Shown here piece after piece: positions 1 to 6,104 of a stretch of 8,154 nt of DNA. This stretch comes from Prolixibacteraceae bacterium. GTDB taxonomy: Bacteria > Bacteroidota > Bacteroidia > Bacteroidales > Prolixibacteraceae. A model generated the notes under the pieces. The model saw nothing but the letters and a program-made list of their open reading frames with translations. It was not told where the DNA came from and ran no database searches. The first letter of the stretch is position 1. The number at the start of each line of letters is the position of its first letter. The stretch spans positions 125-8,278 of the forward strand of contig DPCJ01000144.1 in assembly GCA_003516705.1 (NCBI GenBank), in the 5' to 3' direction. Both the position numbers and the translations under genes were made by a program.

Positions 1-77
1 TTTGCACTCGACAAACAATTGAAAAGTGTTGATTTACCCACATTCGGAAGACCAACAATACCACATTTTAAAGCCAT
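1..77 (-). CDS. ychF: Redox-regulated ATPase YchF, N-terminus only (cut by window edge)
   Basis: The reverse strand from the ATG at 77 reads MALKCGIVGLPNVGKSTLFN and continues NCLSSA to the left edge, so 25 codons are present. GIVGLPNVGKST is the Walker A (G1) loop in the form typical of the YchF/OLA1 subfamily of Obg-related P-loop NTPases, and the start Met sits just before it, as in this family. YchF proteins are cytoplasmic, usually about 360 residues, bind ribosomes, hydrolyse ATP rather than GTP and act in translation and stress responses (family knowledge). The rest of the gene, including the specificity motif and the TGS domain, lies outside the window. It is divergent from the sigma-factor operon. 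The identification rests on few residues, but the motif is distinctive. Confidence 0.88.
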   Translation of the reverse strand, partial: MALKCGIVGLPNVGKSTLFNCLSSA

Positions 78-99
78 TTTTAAGTATTAAAATTTGCGG

Positions 100-107
100 C
101 AAAGGTA
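100..107 (-). promoter_or_regulatory. Candidate -7 promoter element for ychF
   Basis: The reverse strand reads TACCTTTG, an exact match to the Bacteroidota -7 consensus TAnnTTTG, about 22 bases upstream of the ychF ATG. A GTTG about 17 bases further upstream could act as the -33 element. The match and position are seen in the sequence; use as a promoter is inferred. Confidence 0.5.
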
Positions 108-165
108 GCTTTTTTCCGCTGTTTCAACTTCAAATTTTTATCGTAACCCCGAATCTTAAAATTGC

Positions 166-173
166 TACTTTTG
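166..173 (+). promoter_or_regulatory. Candidate -7 promoter element for the sigma-factor operon
   Basis: TACTTTTG is an exact match to TAnnTTTG. It would start transcription near 180 and leave a leader of about 70 bases before the sigma-factor ATG at 249. No clear -33 TTTG is visible upstream. It is arranged divergently with the ychF element at 100-107. An ECF operon may also use a promoter read by its own sigma factor, which cannot be recognised from one copy. Confidence 0.4.
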
Positions 174-248
174 AACCGGAAGGCATAAAAAGCAAATACA
201 TTAAACCTTTCAACCGAAAACGGGTCAATGCAAAGTATTTAACAAAGC

Positions 249-797
249 ATGGAAAACGCCGACCGCGAAATATTGGACAAACTCAAAGAAGAAAAAACCA
301 GGAACCTGGCTTTTCAGACTTTGGTAAAAACCTACCAGGAGCGGTTGTACTGGCACATCCGTAAAATAGTGCTGAATCACGATGATGCCGACGATGTTTT
401 GCAAAACACTTTTTTAAAAGTGTGGCGAAACCTCGATAACTTTCGCGAAGAATCGGGACTTTACACATGGTTGTACCGCATTGCCACCAACGAATCGCTC
501 ACCTTTATCAATTCAACAAAAAAACGAAGTATAATTCCGATGAACGATGCCAGCGAATTTTTGCTGAATAATTTGGTTTCTGACGAATTTTTTGAAGGTG
601 ATGAAATCCAGCTCAAATTACAGGAAGCTATTTTAACCCTCCCTGAAAAACAGCGGATTGTTTTTAACCTGAAATATTTTGAAGAGATGAAGTACGAAAC
701 AATGTCGGAGATACTCGAAACATCAGTCGGAGCGCTGAAAGCGTCGTTTCACCATGCAGTAAAAAAGGTGGAGGAACATTTGAAAACCAGGGATTAA
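249..797 (+). CDS. ECF-type RNA polymerase sigma factor (sigma-70 family)
   Basis: This 182-residue protein has the size and two-domain layout of an extracytoplasmic-function sigma factor. Sigma region 2 spans about residues 20-88 and includes DADDVLQNTFLKVWRN (46-61), the conserved region 2.2 core-binding helix, followed by TWLYRIATNES (73-83), the -10 recognition end of region 2.4. Sigma region 4 spans about 122-178 with LPEKQRIVFNLKYFEEMKYE (131-150) and a helix-turn-helix ending in SVGALKASFHHAVKKVEEHL. There is no region 1 or 3. It directs RNA polymerase to a small regulon, usually in response to an envelope signal. The ATG at 249 has an A-rich leader and no clear Shine-Dalgarno, as usual in Bacteroidota. 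The next gene begins about 50 bases downstream and encodes a probable membrane anti-sigma. The family is secure; the regulon is unknown. Confidence 0.93.
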   Translation: MENADREILDKLKEEKTRNLAFQTLVKTYQERLYWHIRKIVLNHDDADDVLQNTFLKVWRNLDNFREESGLYTWLYRIATNESLTFINSTKKRSIIPMNDASEFLLNNLVSDEFFEGDEIQLKLQEAILTLPEKQRIVFNLKYFEEMKYETMSEILETSVGALKASFHHAVKKVEEHLKTRD

Positions 798-848
798 CGA
801 ATTTTGATTAAACCTTTGGAATTAAAAAGAGTCAATAACAGCAACAAT

Positions 849-1313
849 ATGAATACTGAAATGAAAGAGCTGGAAAAAATAGCACCGGAATTGTCGAAAA
901 TAAAAAAGGAGAATCCATTCAGGGTTCCTGAAAATTATTTTGACGATTTTTCGGCCCGGCTCCAGGTAAAACTGGACGCTGAACAAAATGCTGTTCCGGT
1001 TAAAAAGAACAACATTATCCGTTACCTGAAACCCGCGATTGGATTGGCTGCCGGATTCGCGCTTGTTTTCTCGCTGGCTTACTGGCCGCTGAAAACTTTA
1101 ACGCCAAATCAAACTGCTGAAAGCGATGTTCAGGAAATCAGTGTGAGCGATATGTTATTTGCCAGTGCGGTTGAAGGAATCGACGTAAATTCGTTTTATG
1201 AGTTGCTTGAAAAACCGGCAGAAAATGAACAATTGAGCGACGAAGACCTTGCTAATTATGTGAATACAAATGTTTCGGAATACGAAATTTATTCTCAGGC
1301 CGCAACCCAGTAG
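849..1313 (+). CDS. Single-pass membrane protein, probable anti-sigma factor
   Basis: With the ATG at 849 this encodes 154 residues; a TTG at 804 in the same frame would add 15, but the ATG looks more natural, and another ATG at 861 is possible. The N-terminal part (1-58) is charged and helical, with KENPFRVPENYFDDFSARL (20-38), a signature I associate with Bacteroidota membrane proteins encoded beside ECF sigma factors. One transmembrane helix spans about 59-80 (YLKPAIGLAAGFALVFSLAY). The remaining residues (about 81-154) are acidic and would be periplasmic. There is no Cys or His, so this is not a zinc-binding (ZAS) anti-sigma. The position directly after the sigma gene, the cytoplasmic N-terminus and the single membrane pass support a role holding the sigma factor at the inner membrane until a periplasmic signal arrives. 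That role is inference; no annotated domain is certain. Confidence 0.72.
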   Translation: MNTEMKELEKIAPELSKIKKENPFRVPENYFDDFSARLQVKLDAEQNAVPVKKNNIIRYLKPAIGLAAGFALVFSLAYWPLKTLTPNQTAESDVQEISVSDMLFASAVEGIDVNSFYELLEKPAENEQLSDEDLANYVNTNVSEYEIYSQAATQ

Positions 1314-1361
1314 TCACGTATTTTCCTCATCAGTTTAAAAATGTTACTAAAAGCTACAGCA

Positions 1362-1832
1362 ATGAAAAAGATAATTTTAATGGTATTGGCCGGTGTATTT
1401 GTTTTTGCCGGTTACAGGGCAAAGGCTCAAAACGAGTCGCACGAAGCCAGAATGGAAAGGTACCGTACCGAAAAAGTCGCATTTCTGACTTCAAAAATGG
1501 AATTGACACCGGCAGAAGCTGAAAAATTCTGGCCTGTTTATAACCAGTTGGAAAAAGAACGCTGGGAGGCTCAGAAATCACGCAGGGATTTGGAAGATAA
1601 AGTTCGCGATGCAGAGGAAAACCTGTCGGAAAATGAAATTACAAAACTCACCCGCGACTTTGCAGGCAGTATGCAAAAAGAAGGCGATTTAATGACAAGT
1701 TACAACGAAAAATTTCTGAAAGTACTGCCACCAAAAAAAGTACTTAAATTGTACAAAGCAGAAAACGAATTCAGAATGAACATGATTCGCAAGTACCGCG
1801 ATAATAATAAAGAAGATAAAGGACCGAAATAA
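1362..1832 (+). CDS. Secreted helical protein of Spy/CpxP-like type, probable envelope sensor or chaperone
   Basis: The chosen start is the ATG at 1362, because MKKIILMVLAGVFVFAG then begins a normal signal peptide ending near AKA-Q (residues 20-23); the upstream in-frame ATG at 1341 would only prefix seven residues. The mature part (about 133 residues) is almost entirely charged helix. It contains MELTPAEAEKFWPVYNQLEK (46-65), a long E/K/R-rich helical stretch (66-115), and KFLKVLPPKKVLKLYKAENE (117-136). Two helical hairpins with LTP-type turns resemble the Spy/CpxP/CnrX fold. In that family the protein sits in the periplasm and acts as an ATP-independent chaperone or as the sensor controlling an anti-sigma. 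Third position in the operon and the signal peptide fit a sensor role here. It has one His and no Cys, so a CnrX-like metal site is unlikely. Family assignment is moderate. Confidence 0.7.
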   Translation: MKKIILMVLAGVFVFAGYRAKAQNESHEARMERYRTEKVAFLTSKMELTPAEAEKFWPVYNQLEKERWEAQKSRRDLEDKVRDAEENLSENEITKLTRDFAGSMQKEGDLMTSYNEKFLKVLPPKKVLKLYKAENEFRMNMIRKYRDNNKEDKGPK

Positions 1833-1847
1833 CTCAGTTCAAGTGAC

Positions 1848-1889
1848 AAAAAAACAGGAAAGATACTACGCGTCTTTCCTGTTTTTTTT
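1848..1889. terminator. Bidirectional rho-independent terminator between convergent genes
   Basis: AACAGGAAAGA (1853-1863) pairs perfectly with TCTTTCCTGTT (1873-1883) around a 9-base loop, and the stem can extend through A7/T7 runs to 1848 and 1888. Eight Ts follow on the plus strand and seven As precede the stem, which gives a U-tract in both directions. It lies 15 bases after the stop of the CpxP-like gene and about 10 bases beyond the stop of the convergent DUF4870 gene, so it can end both transcripts. Confidence 0.87.
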
Positions 1890-1899
1890 GCATCCAGGT

Positions 1900-2190
1900 T
1901 TAAATTCCTTTAAACCAATCCTGGAAATATTTTCCTACAACTGGTGTCTCTTTCATTTCCCCGTTTATCGAACCAATCAAACTGAGAATCCAGAAGACAA
2001 TGGCAATAATCCAGCCAACAATGTTAACCAATGGCACAAATGAAATCACAAGACTAAACAAATAAATACCAAGCAACTGCCTGATATAGAAACTGGCAAT
2101 TTCATCTTTTTCATTCGCGTTAATGATTAAAGCAATCAACCAACCTACCCAGGTAATGTGAGCAACAATAGCTTTAGTTTTTCCATCCAT
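1900..2190 (-). CDS. Small DUF4870/Tic20-like membrane protein
   Basis: This 96-residue protein has a short N-terminus (MDGKTKAIVAHITWVGWLIA) whose first hydrophobic helix spans about 8-23, a polar loop with NEKDE (25-30), the segment SFYIRQLLGIYL (33-44) leading into a second helix (about 37-51), and a third helix (about 53-74). It ends with a short soluble tail after GSINGE. The pattern of three helices with a charged loop followed by (F/Y)xRQ is that of the DUF4870 (Tic20-like) family, whose members are 90-130 residues long in many bacteria. Their function is unknown. Nothing in the neighbours fixes a role: it is downstream of ribBA but separated by about 150 bases and has its own candidate promoter. 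It is convergent with the sigma operon and shares the terminator at 1848-1889. Confidence 0.85.
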   Translation of the reverse strand: MDGKTKAIVAHITWVGWLIALIINANEKDEIASFYIRQLLGIYLFSLVISFVPLVNIVGWIIAIVFWILSLIGSINGEMKETPVVGKYFQDWFKGI

Positions 2191-2235
2191 AACTTTGAGA
2201 ATTTAAGTTTTTTAAATGTAAGAATTTATGTCAGT

Positions 2236-2243
2236 CAAAGTTA
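2236..2243 (-). promoter_or_regulatory. Candidate -7 promoter element for the DUF4870 gene
   Basis: The reverse strand reads TAACTTTG, an exact TAnnTTTG match, 45 bases upstream of the ATG at 2190. No convincing -33 element is visible. The rest of the 2191-2343 gap is AT-rich and holds no recognisable gene or strong terminator. Confidence 0.42.
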
Positions 2244-2343
2244 TGTATTGGATACAGTTTTTTTATCCTGTTTTTCGGGGAAATTGAGTATCGTTTCGGT
2301 ATGACTCCTATTGTCGCCGGTTCAGGTTAAACGGCTTCCGTCA

Positions 2344-3561
2344 CTATTCAATTTTGCGCAGAAAATGCCCCATCCTGTCGCGTTTGGTTTCGAGGTATTT
2401 TTTGTTGTGCTCGTTTGGTTCAACTTCGAGCGGAATTACCTGAACCACTTCGAGTCCGTAACCTTCGAGCCCTACCCTTTTCACCGGATTATTGGTCAGC
2501 AGTTTCATTTTCTTAACTCCCAGGCTTCGCAGAATCTGGGCGCCAACGCCGTAGTCACGTTCATCAGCATTAAAGCCAAGGTGCAGGTTGGCATCAACTG
2601 TATCCAACCCCTGGTCCTGCAATTTGTAGGCAGCAATTTTATTGAAGAGTCCTATTCCTCTGCCCTCCTGCATCATGTAAACAATCACACCTTTTCCTTC
2701 CTTCTCAATCAGGTGCATGGCTTTGTGCAACTGGTCGCCGCATTCGCAACGCAACGAACCAAAAATATCGCCTGTCATACACGATGAATGCACTCTTGTA
2801 AGTATCGGTTCGCCTTGTTGCCATTCTCCTTTTATTAATGCGATATGTTCAACTCCATTCGACTTTTGTTTAAATGGAATTATTTTGAAATCTCCAAAAT
2901 GGGTGGGTAAAACCACTTCTTCGCCGCGTTCAATTAAGCTTTCGCTTTGCAGCAGGTAAGCAATCAAATCCTTTATTGCAATCAGTTTCAGGTTGAATTT
3001 TTTGGCAATTTCAACCAATTGAGGCAAACGCGCCATAGTTCCGTCGTCGTTCATAATTTCGACCAAAACCCCTGATGGATAAAGGCCTGCAAGTCTCGCC
3101 AAATCAACGGCGGCTTCGGTGTGTCCGCTGCGGCGCAAAACACCCCTGTTTTTAGCTTTCAATGGGAAAATATGCCCCGGACGCCCTAAATGCTCGGGTT
3201 TTGTCTCCTGATTCACAAGCATTTTTATGGTGATTGCCCTGTCATTAGTCGAAATACCTGTGGTAACTTCGGGATGAATAGCATCAACCGAGACTGTAAA
3301 CTGGGTTTCGTGCGACGAGGTATTTTTGCCTACCATGAGTTCGAGGTCAAGCTCTTTACAACGCTTTTCGGTAAGCGCAACACAAATCAGTCCGCGCCCG
3401 TGTATCGTCATAAAATTGATAATCCCGGGGGTGATTTTTTCTGAGGCAACAATAAAATCGCCTTCATTTTCACGGTCCTCATCATCAACCACCACCACTA
3501 ATTCACCGCGTTTGATAGCTTCGATTCCTTCCGGGATCGTATTTAATAAAATGTCTGACAT
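2344..3561 (-). CDS. ribBA: Bifunctional 3,4-dihydroxy-2-butanone-4-phosphate synthase / GTP cyclohydrolase II
   Basis: The 405-residue protein starts at the ATG at 3561 (MSDILLNTIPEG); the in-frame start at 3588 would add nine residues overlapping the promoter. Residues 1-205 are the DHBP synthase, which converts ribulose 5-phosphate to 3,4-dihydroxy-2-butanone 4-phosphate and formate. It has the acidic metal-binding loop DDEDRENEGD (26-35) and SGHTEAAVDLARLAGL (145-160) with the catalytic His147. Residues 206-405 are GTP cyclohydrolase II, which opens GTP to the diaminopyrimidinone precursor. Its zinc ligands are Cys261, Cys272 and Cys274 (C-x10-C-x-C), and QEGRGIGL (298-305) carries the active-site Arg. 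LGFNADERDYGVGAQIL and LLTNNPVK are also conserved. Together these supply both entry branches of riboflavin synthesis in the cytoplasm. All key residues expected for both activities appear present. No FMN riboswitch is seen in the 88-base upstream gap; other rib genes are not nearby. Confidence 0.97.
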   Translation of the reverse strand: MSDILLNTIPEGIEAIKRGELVVVVDDEDRENEGDFIVASEKITPGIINFMTIHGRGLICVALTEKRCKELDLELMVGKNTSSHETQFTVSVDAIHPEVTTGISTNDRAITIKMLVNQETKPEHLGRPGHIFPLKAKNRGVLRRSGHTEAAVDLARLAGLYPSGVLVEIMNDDGTMARLPQLVEIAKKFNLKLIAIKDLIAYLLQSESLIERGEEVVLPTHFGDFKIIPFKQKSNGVEHIALIKGEWQQGEPILTRVHSSCMTGDIFGSLRCECGDQLHKAMHLIEKEGKGVIVYMMQEGRGIGLFNKIAAYKLQDQGLDTVDANLHLGFNADERDYGVGAQILRSLGVKKMKLLTNNPVKRVGLEGYGLEVVQVIPLEVEPNEHNKKYLETKRDRMGHFLRKIE

Positions 3562-3585
3562 TTTTTGAATTTCTGTAATGAGCCG

Positions 3586-3593
3586 CAAAATTA
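3586..3593 (-). promoter_or_regulatory. Candidate -7 promoter element for ribBA
   Basis: The reverse strand reads TAATTTTG, matching TAnnTTTG, 24 bases upstream of the ribBA ATG, implying a very short leader. The palindrome at 3601-3610 lies just upstream, between this element and where a -33 box would be. This suggests ribBA can be expressed independently of the glycosyltransferase genes. Confidence 0.48.
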
Positions 3594-3600
3594 CAATTTT

Positions 3601-3650
3601 TATTCGAATAGCTGTTGTGCGAAGACACAGCTTGATGTAGACAAAGCTGT
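3601..3650. repeat. Overlapping inverted repeats and 10-bp palindrome between the GT2 gene and ribBA
   Basis: Three arms lie close together: AGCTGT (3610-3615), ACAGCTT (3627-3633) and AAGCTGT (3644-3650). The middle arm can pair with either neighbour (6 bp with an 11-base loop, or 7 bp with a 10-base loop), so the two hairpins exclude each other. Directly next to them TATTCGAATA (3601-3610) is a perfect palindrome. The right arm touches the GT2 stop codon. No T-run follows on the minus strand, so this is not a classical terminator; it could be a weak terminator, an RNA-processing site or a protein-binding site. Confidence 0.45.
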
Positions 3651-4840
3651 TATTCCGCCCTTTTTGATTTTTCCCAGGCCACCGATTGTTTTCCTTTAAA
3701 ATAGCGAAGCATTCCCCTGATTGAAGTGTAGTTAATTACCACAAAATAATAGGGAACAAATAACCATTTGAAATGAAGTTTCCGGTTTTCGAGGTACCAG
3801 CCAACAACTGCCAATATATACATTAGCAACTGAAACCAAAGAAAAAAAGTGTAAAACAGAGCTAACGGCTGATCGGACAGTTGCAAAACCAGCAACAGGT
3901 TTACCGGGAGTATCAGAAAAAGCGAAATGGGTGCAAAAGTCCAGCGCAACACTTTGTGCGACAGGTATTGCCAGGTTAACACCCCGCTTTTAAACGGGTT
4001 TAACAAACCTTTTAACCTGAAAATAGTTTGAACACCGCCGGCAGCAATTCTTATTTTTCGCTTCAATTCTTCTTTAACATTGAGCGAAGCTGTTTCTTCG
4101 GCAAAAGCATTGGGTGTGTAATCTATTTTGTAGCCTTTTTGTGCAATCCGAAGCGAAATCAGAAAATCATCCAACAGTGTGTCGGGTTCAACTTCTTCAA
4201 AAAGTTCGGTTCTTATGGCAAAAAGTTCTCCCACAGCCCCAACTGCCGAATTAAGTTCAGCATCCATTTTCTTTATCCACGACTCGTATTTCCAGTACAA
4301 TCCTTCGCCGGCTCCTGCAGCGGCATCGCTTTTCTTTTCAACAATCCGCTTTTCGCCGGCAACACAACCAACTTTCGGGTTGCTGAAACTAATCACAATC
4401 TCGCGGATTGACTGCTTCCCAAGAACAGTGTTTGTATCCGAAAAAATAATGATGGGTGCTTTTACAAATTTTACCCCGCGGTTCATGGCGTGCATTTTCC
4501 CGCGCCGTTCAGCTGAATGATGAACTTCGAGTTGTGGCCAGGCTTTTAAAAGTTCGGGAGTTCCATCGTCGGAGCCGTCGGTTACCCACAAATACTGAAT
4601 CTTTTCTTTTGGATAATCAAGCGAAAACGAATTCTCCACTTTTTGTTTTACAAAATCACGTTCGTTGTAAGCCGTAACAAAAAGACAAACTTCAGGTTCA
4701 AAGATTTCGGAGATATTGTTTTTGCTGTCCGAAATAAAAATCCGTTTAATTTTTACCAGCACAAAAAGGAGCAATGCGTACCCAAGATAGGTATAAACCA
4801 GCAGGGCAAGCAAAATCCAGAAAACGACGGGTAAAATCAT
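3650..4840 (-). CDS. Membrane-bound family 2 glycosyltransferase
   Basis: The start is the ATG at 4840, sharing its A with the TGA of the preceding gene (TGATG); a TTG codon at 4843 would add only one residue. The 396-residue product has an N-terminal membrane helix (about 3-29), a GT-A catalytic domain (about 50-275) and three C-terminal membrane segments (about 300-320, 325-350, 357-373). Catalytic features are the nucleotide-binding start LFVTAYNE (53-60), VTDGSDDGT (86-94), SDTNT (134-138, a DxN form of the metal-binding DxD), GAVGELFAIR (201-210), the acceptor-side LDDFLISLRI (223-232) with Asp224/Asp225, and KRKIRIAAGGVQ (260-271) at the position of the Q/RxxRW motif of processive enzymes. 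It likely transfers a sugar from a nucleotide sugar at the cytoplasmic face of the inner membrane for a surface glycan. Donor and acceptor are unknown. Translational coupling to the upstream GT4 indicates joint action. Confidence 0.93.
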   Translation of the reverse strand: MILPVVFWILLALLVYTYLGYALLLFVLVKIKRIFISDSKNNISEIFEPEVCLFVTAYNERDFVKQKVENSFSLDYPKEKIQYLWVTDGSDDGTPELLKAWPQLEVHHSAERRGKMHAMNRGVKFVKAPIIIFSDTNTVLGKQSIREIVISFSNPKVGCVAGEKRIVEKKSDAAAGAGEGLYWKYESWIKKMDAELNSAVGAVGELFAIRTELFEEVEPDTLLDDFLISLRIAQKGYKIDYTPNAFAEETASLNVKEELKRKIRIAAGGVQTIFRLKGLLNPFKSGVLTWQYLSHKVLRWTFAPISLFLILPVNLLLVLQLSDQPLALFYTFFLWFQLLMYILAVVGWYLENRKLHFKWLFVPYYFVVINYTSIRGMLRYFKGKQSVAWEKSKRAE

Positions 4841-6039
4841 CAAATGTGTTTTTTGTAAAACTCGATTAATGCGCCAGCTGAAGTGAGGTTGTCAAATTTC
4901 GAATGAATGTATTCGATGGCATTCCGGCTGATTTTATCAAAAAAATCACGATTTTCAATCAATTCGGCAATAGAATCAACAAAACCCTGTGCATCTTCGG
5001 CAATCACAATATTCAAACCCGAAGTGGTGGAAATACCTTCGGTGCCAACAGCTGTTGTAACAATGGGTTTACCAAGCGCCATTCCTTCAATAATTTTAAT
5101 CCGCATTCCACTCCCCGAATGTAAGGGAACAACCATGATTGATTTCGAATTAATAAATTCGTATGCATCGGCAATTTCGCCTAGAAATACCACGTTTGGC
5201 TGGTTCATTTTCTTTTTAAACCAGTCGGGTGCATTTCGCCCGGCAATAAAAAACTGTAATTCGGGATATTTTTGCCGGATATCGGGCCAGCAATTTTCAA
5301 TAAACCAGACAAGTCCTTCCTGGTTGGGAGCCCACTCCAGCGATCCGATATGAAAAAGTGTAGGGTGTACAAGATGTTTCACGTTGGGAATCAGCATTGA
5401 AGAGTCGATACCGGTTTGAGAAACATGACGCGGTTTTTTATTGCCCAGTTTGTCGAGAATTGCCCCGTCGCGTTCGGTGATTGGAACAAGCAGGTCGTAT
5501 TTATTCAGCAGTTGTATTTCAAAAAGCCTGATTCGTTTTGCCAGAATTTTAAAATACCACTTTTCGATTCCTTTGGCCATAACTGCCGTGCGGCTCCATA
5601 TTTCGTGCTCAATATTGTGGGCACGATATACAATTTTAGCTTTTGAATATTGGCGGATGAGCGGGATGTAAGGGCAAACGTACAATCCTTCAAGCTGAAT
5701 GATATCATATTCGTTTGTCTGCAATATTTTGCGTAATTCATTGGCAAAAGTGCCCGAAATAAACCTGACAGCGTTGTACGGTTTTTTAGAAAACATAAGA
5801 TTCATCAGTGCACTGACAGGCGAAATGCGTGCCGGCACGTTGACAAGTTTAAAGTCCGCCAATTCTTTTATTGCATCCGGAATTTCGCGCAGTGTAATGT
5901 TATGCTTAACCGTGTTCATAGCCACAATGGTGACTTTATGCCCTAAAAACGAAAAACCCCGGGTTAAATTCATACAGGCAATGGCGCCCCCGTCTTTTAC
6001 CGGGTACGGAACCTTATTTGTTATTTGAAGAATATTCAT
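4840..6039 (-). CDS. GT-B fold glycosyltransferase, family 4 type
   Basis: The 399-residue protein is soluble and has the two Rossmann-like domains of GT-B enzymes. The N-terminal domain (about 1-195) begins MNILQITNKVPYPVKDGGAI, with the acceptor-side glycine loop KDGGAIACMNLTRGF (15-29), and contains YRAHNIEHEIW (138-148), characteristic of this subgroup. The C-terminal donor domain (about 225-399) shows HIGSLEWAPNQEGLVWFI (230-247), FFIAGRNAPDWF (263-274), VVFLGEI (283-289) and SGSGMRIKIIEGMALGKPIV (308-327), the region holding the donor-phosphate Arg/Lys and the EGxxxGxPxV motif. Inverting or retaining chemistry and the sugar are not readable; the closest general type is the GT4/exosortase-linked sugar transferases. 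A purine-rich GGAAAGGGG lies about 13 bases before the ATG. It follows the permease gene by 65 bases without an intervening terminator, so cotranscription is likely. Confidence 0.93.
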   Translation of the reverse strand: MNILQITNKVPYPVKDGGAIACMNLTRGFSFLGHKVTIVAMNTVKHNITLREIPDAIKELADFKLVNVPARISPVSALMNLMFSKKPYNAVRFISGTFANELRKILQTNEYDIIQLEGLYVCPYIPLIRQYSKAKIVYRAHNIEHEIWSRTAVMAKGIEKWYFKILAKRIRLFEIQLLNKYDLLVPITERDGAILDKLGNKKPRHVSQTGIDSSMLIPNVKHLVHPTLFHIGSLEWAPNQEGLVWFIENCWPDIRQKYPELQFFIAGRNAPDWFKKKMNQPNVVFLGEIADAYEFINSKSIMVVPLHSGSGMRIKIIEGMALGKPIVTTAVGTEGISTTSGLNIVIAEDAQGFVDSIAELIENRDFFDKISRNAIEYIHSKFDNLTSAGALIEFYKKHI

Positions 6040-6104
6040 GTTTTCTTGCCCCTTTCCGGTTATTAAATTTCAAATTACCAATTTGTATCTGATTTTACCT
6101 CTGC

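Noticed and set aside
26..364. 112-codon open frame on the plus strand across the ychF-sigma gap
   Set aside because: It overlaps the ychF start, the promoter region and the sigma gene in another frame, and its translation shows no domain-like pattern.
849..1313. Zinc-binding (ZAS) or FecR-type anti-sigma factor
   Set aside because: The protein has no His or Cys for HxxxCxxC and is too short and lacks the periplasmic FecR domain; only a generic membrane anti-sigma role is supportable.
2250..2268. GGATA/TATCC hairpin near a T-run in the DUF4870-ribBA gap
   Set aside because: Only five pairs with a nine-base AT-rich loop, too weak to call a terminator; no other good terminator was found after ribBA.
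2311..2787. 158-codon open frame antisense to ribBA
   Set aside because: It is the shadow of a strongly conserved coding sequence on the other strand and has no recognisable motif.
3562..3649. FMN riboswitch upstream of ribBA
   Set aside because: The gap is only 88 bases and lacks the conserved multi-helix RFN core; the hairpins there are simple repeats.
4907..5353. 148-codon open frame antisense to the GT4 gene
   Set aside because: Its Ser/Pro/Ile-rich composition is what the opposite strand of this gene would give; all family motifs are on the minus strand.
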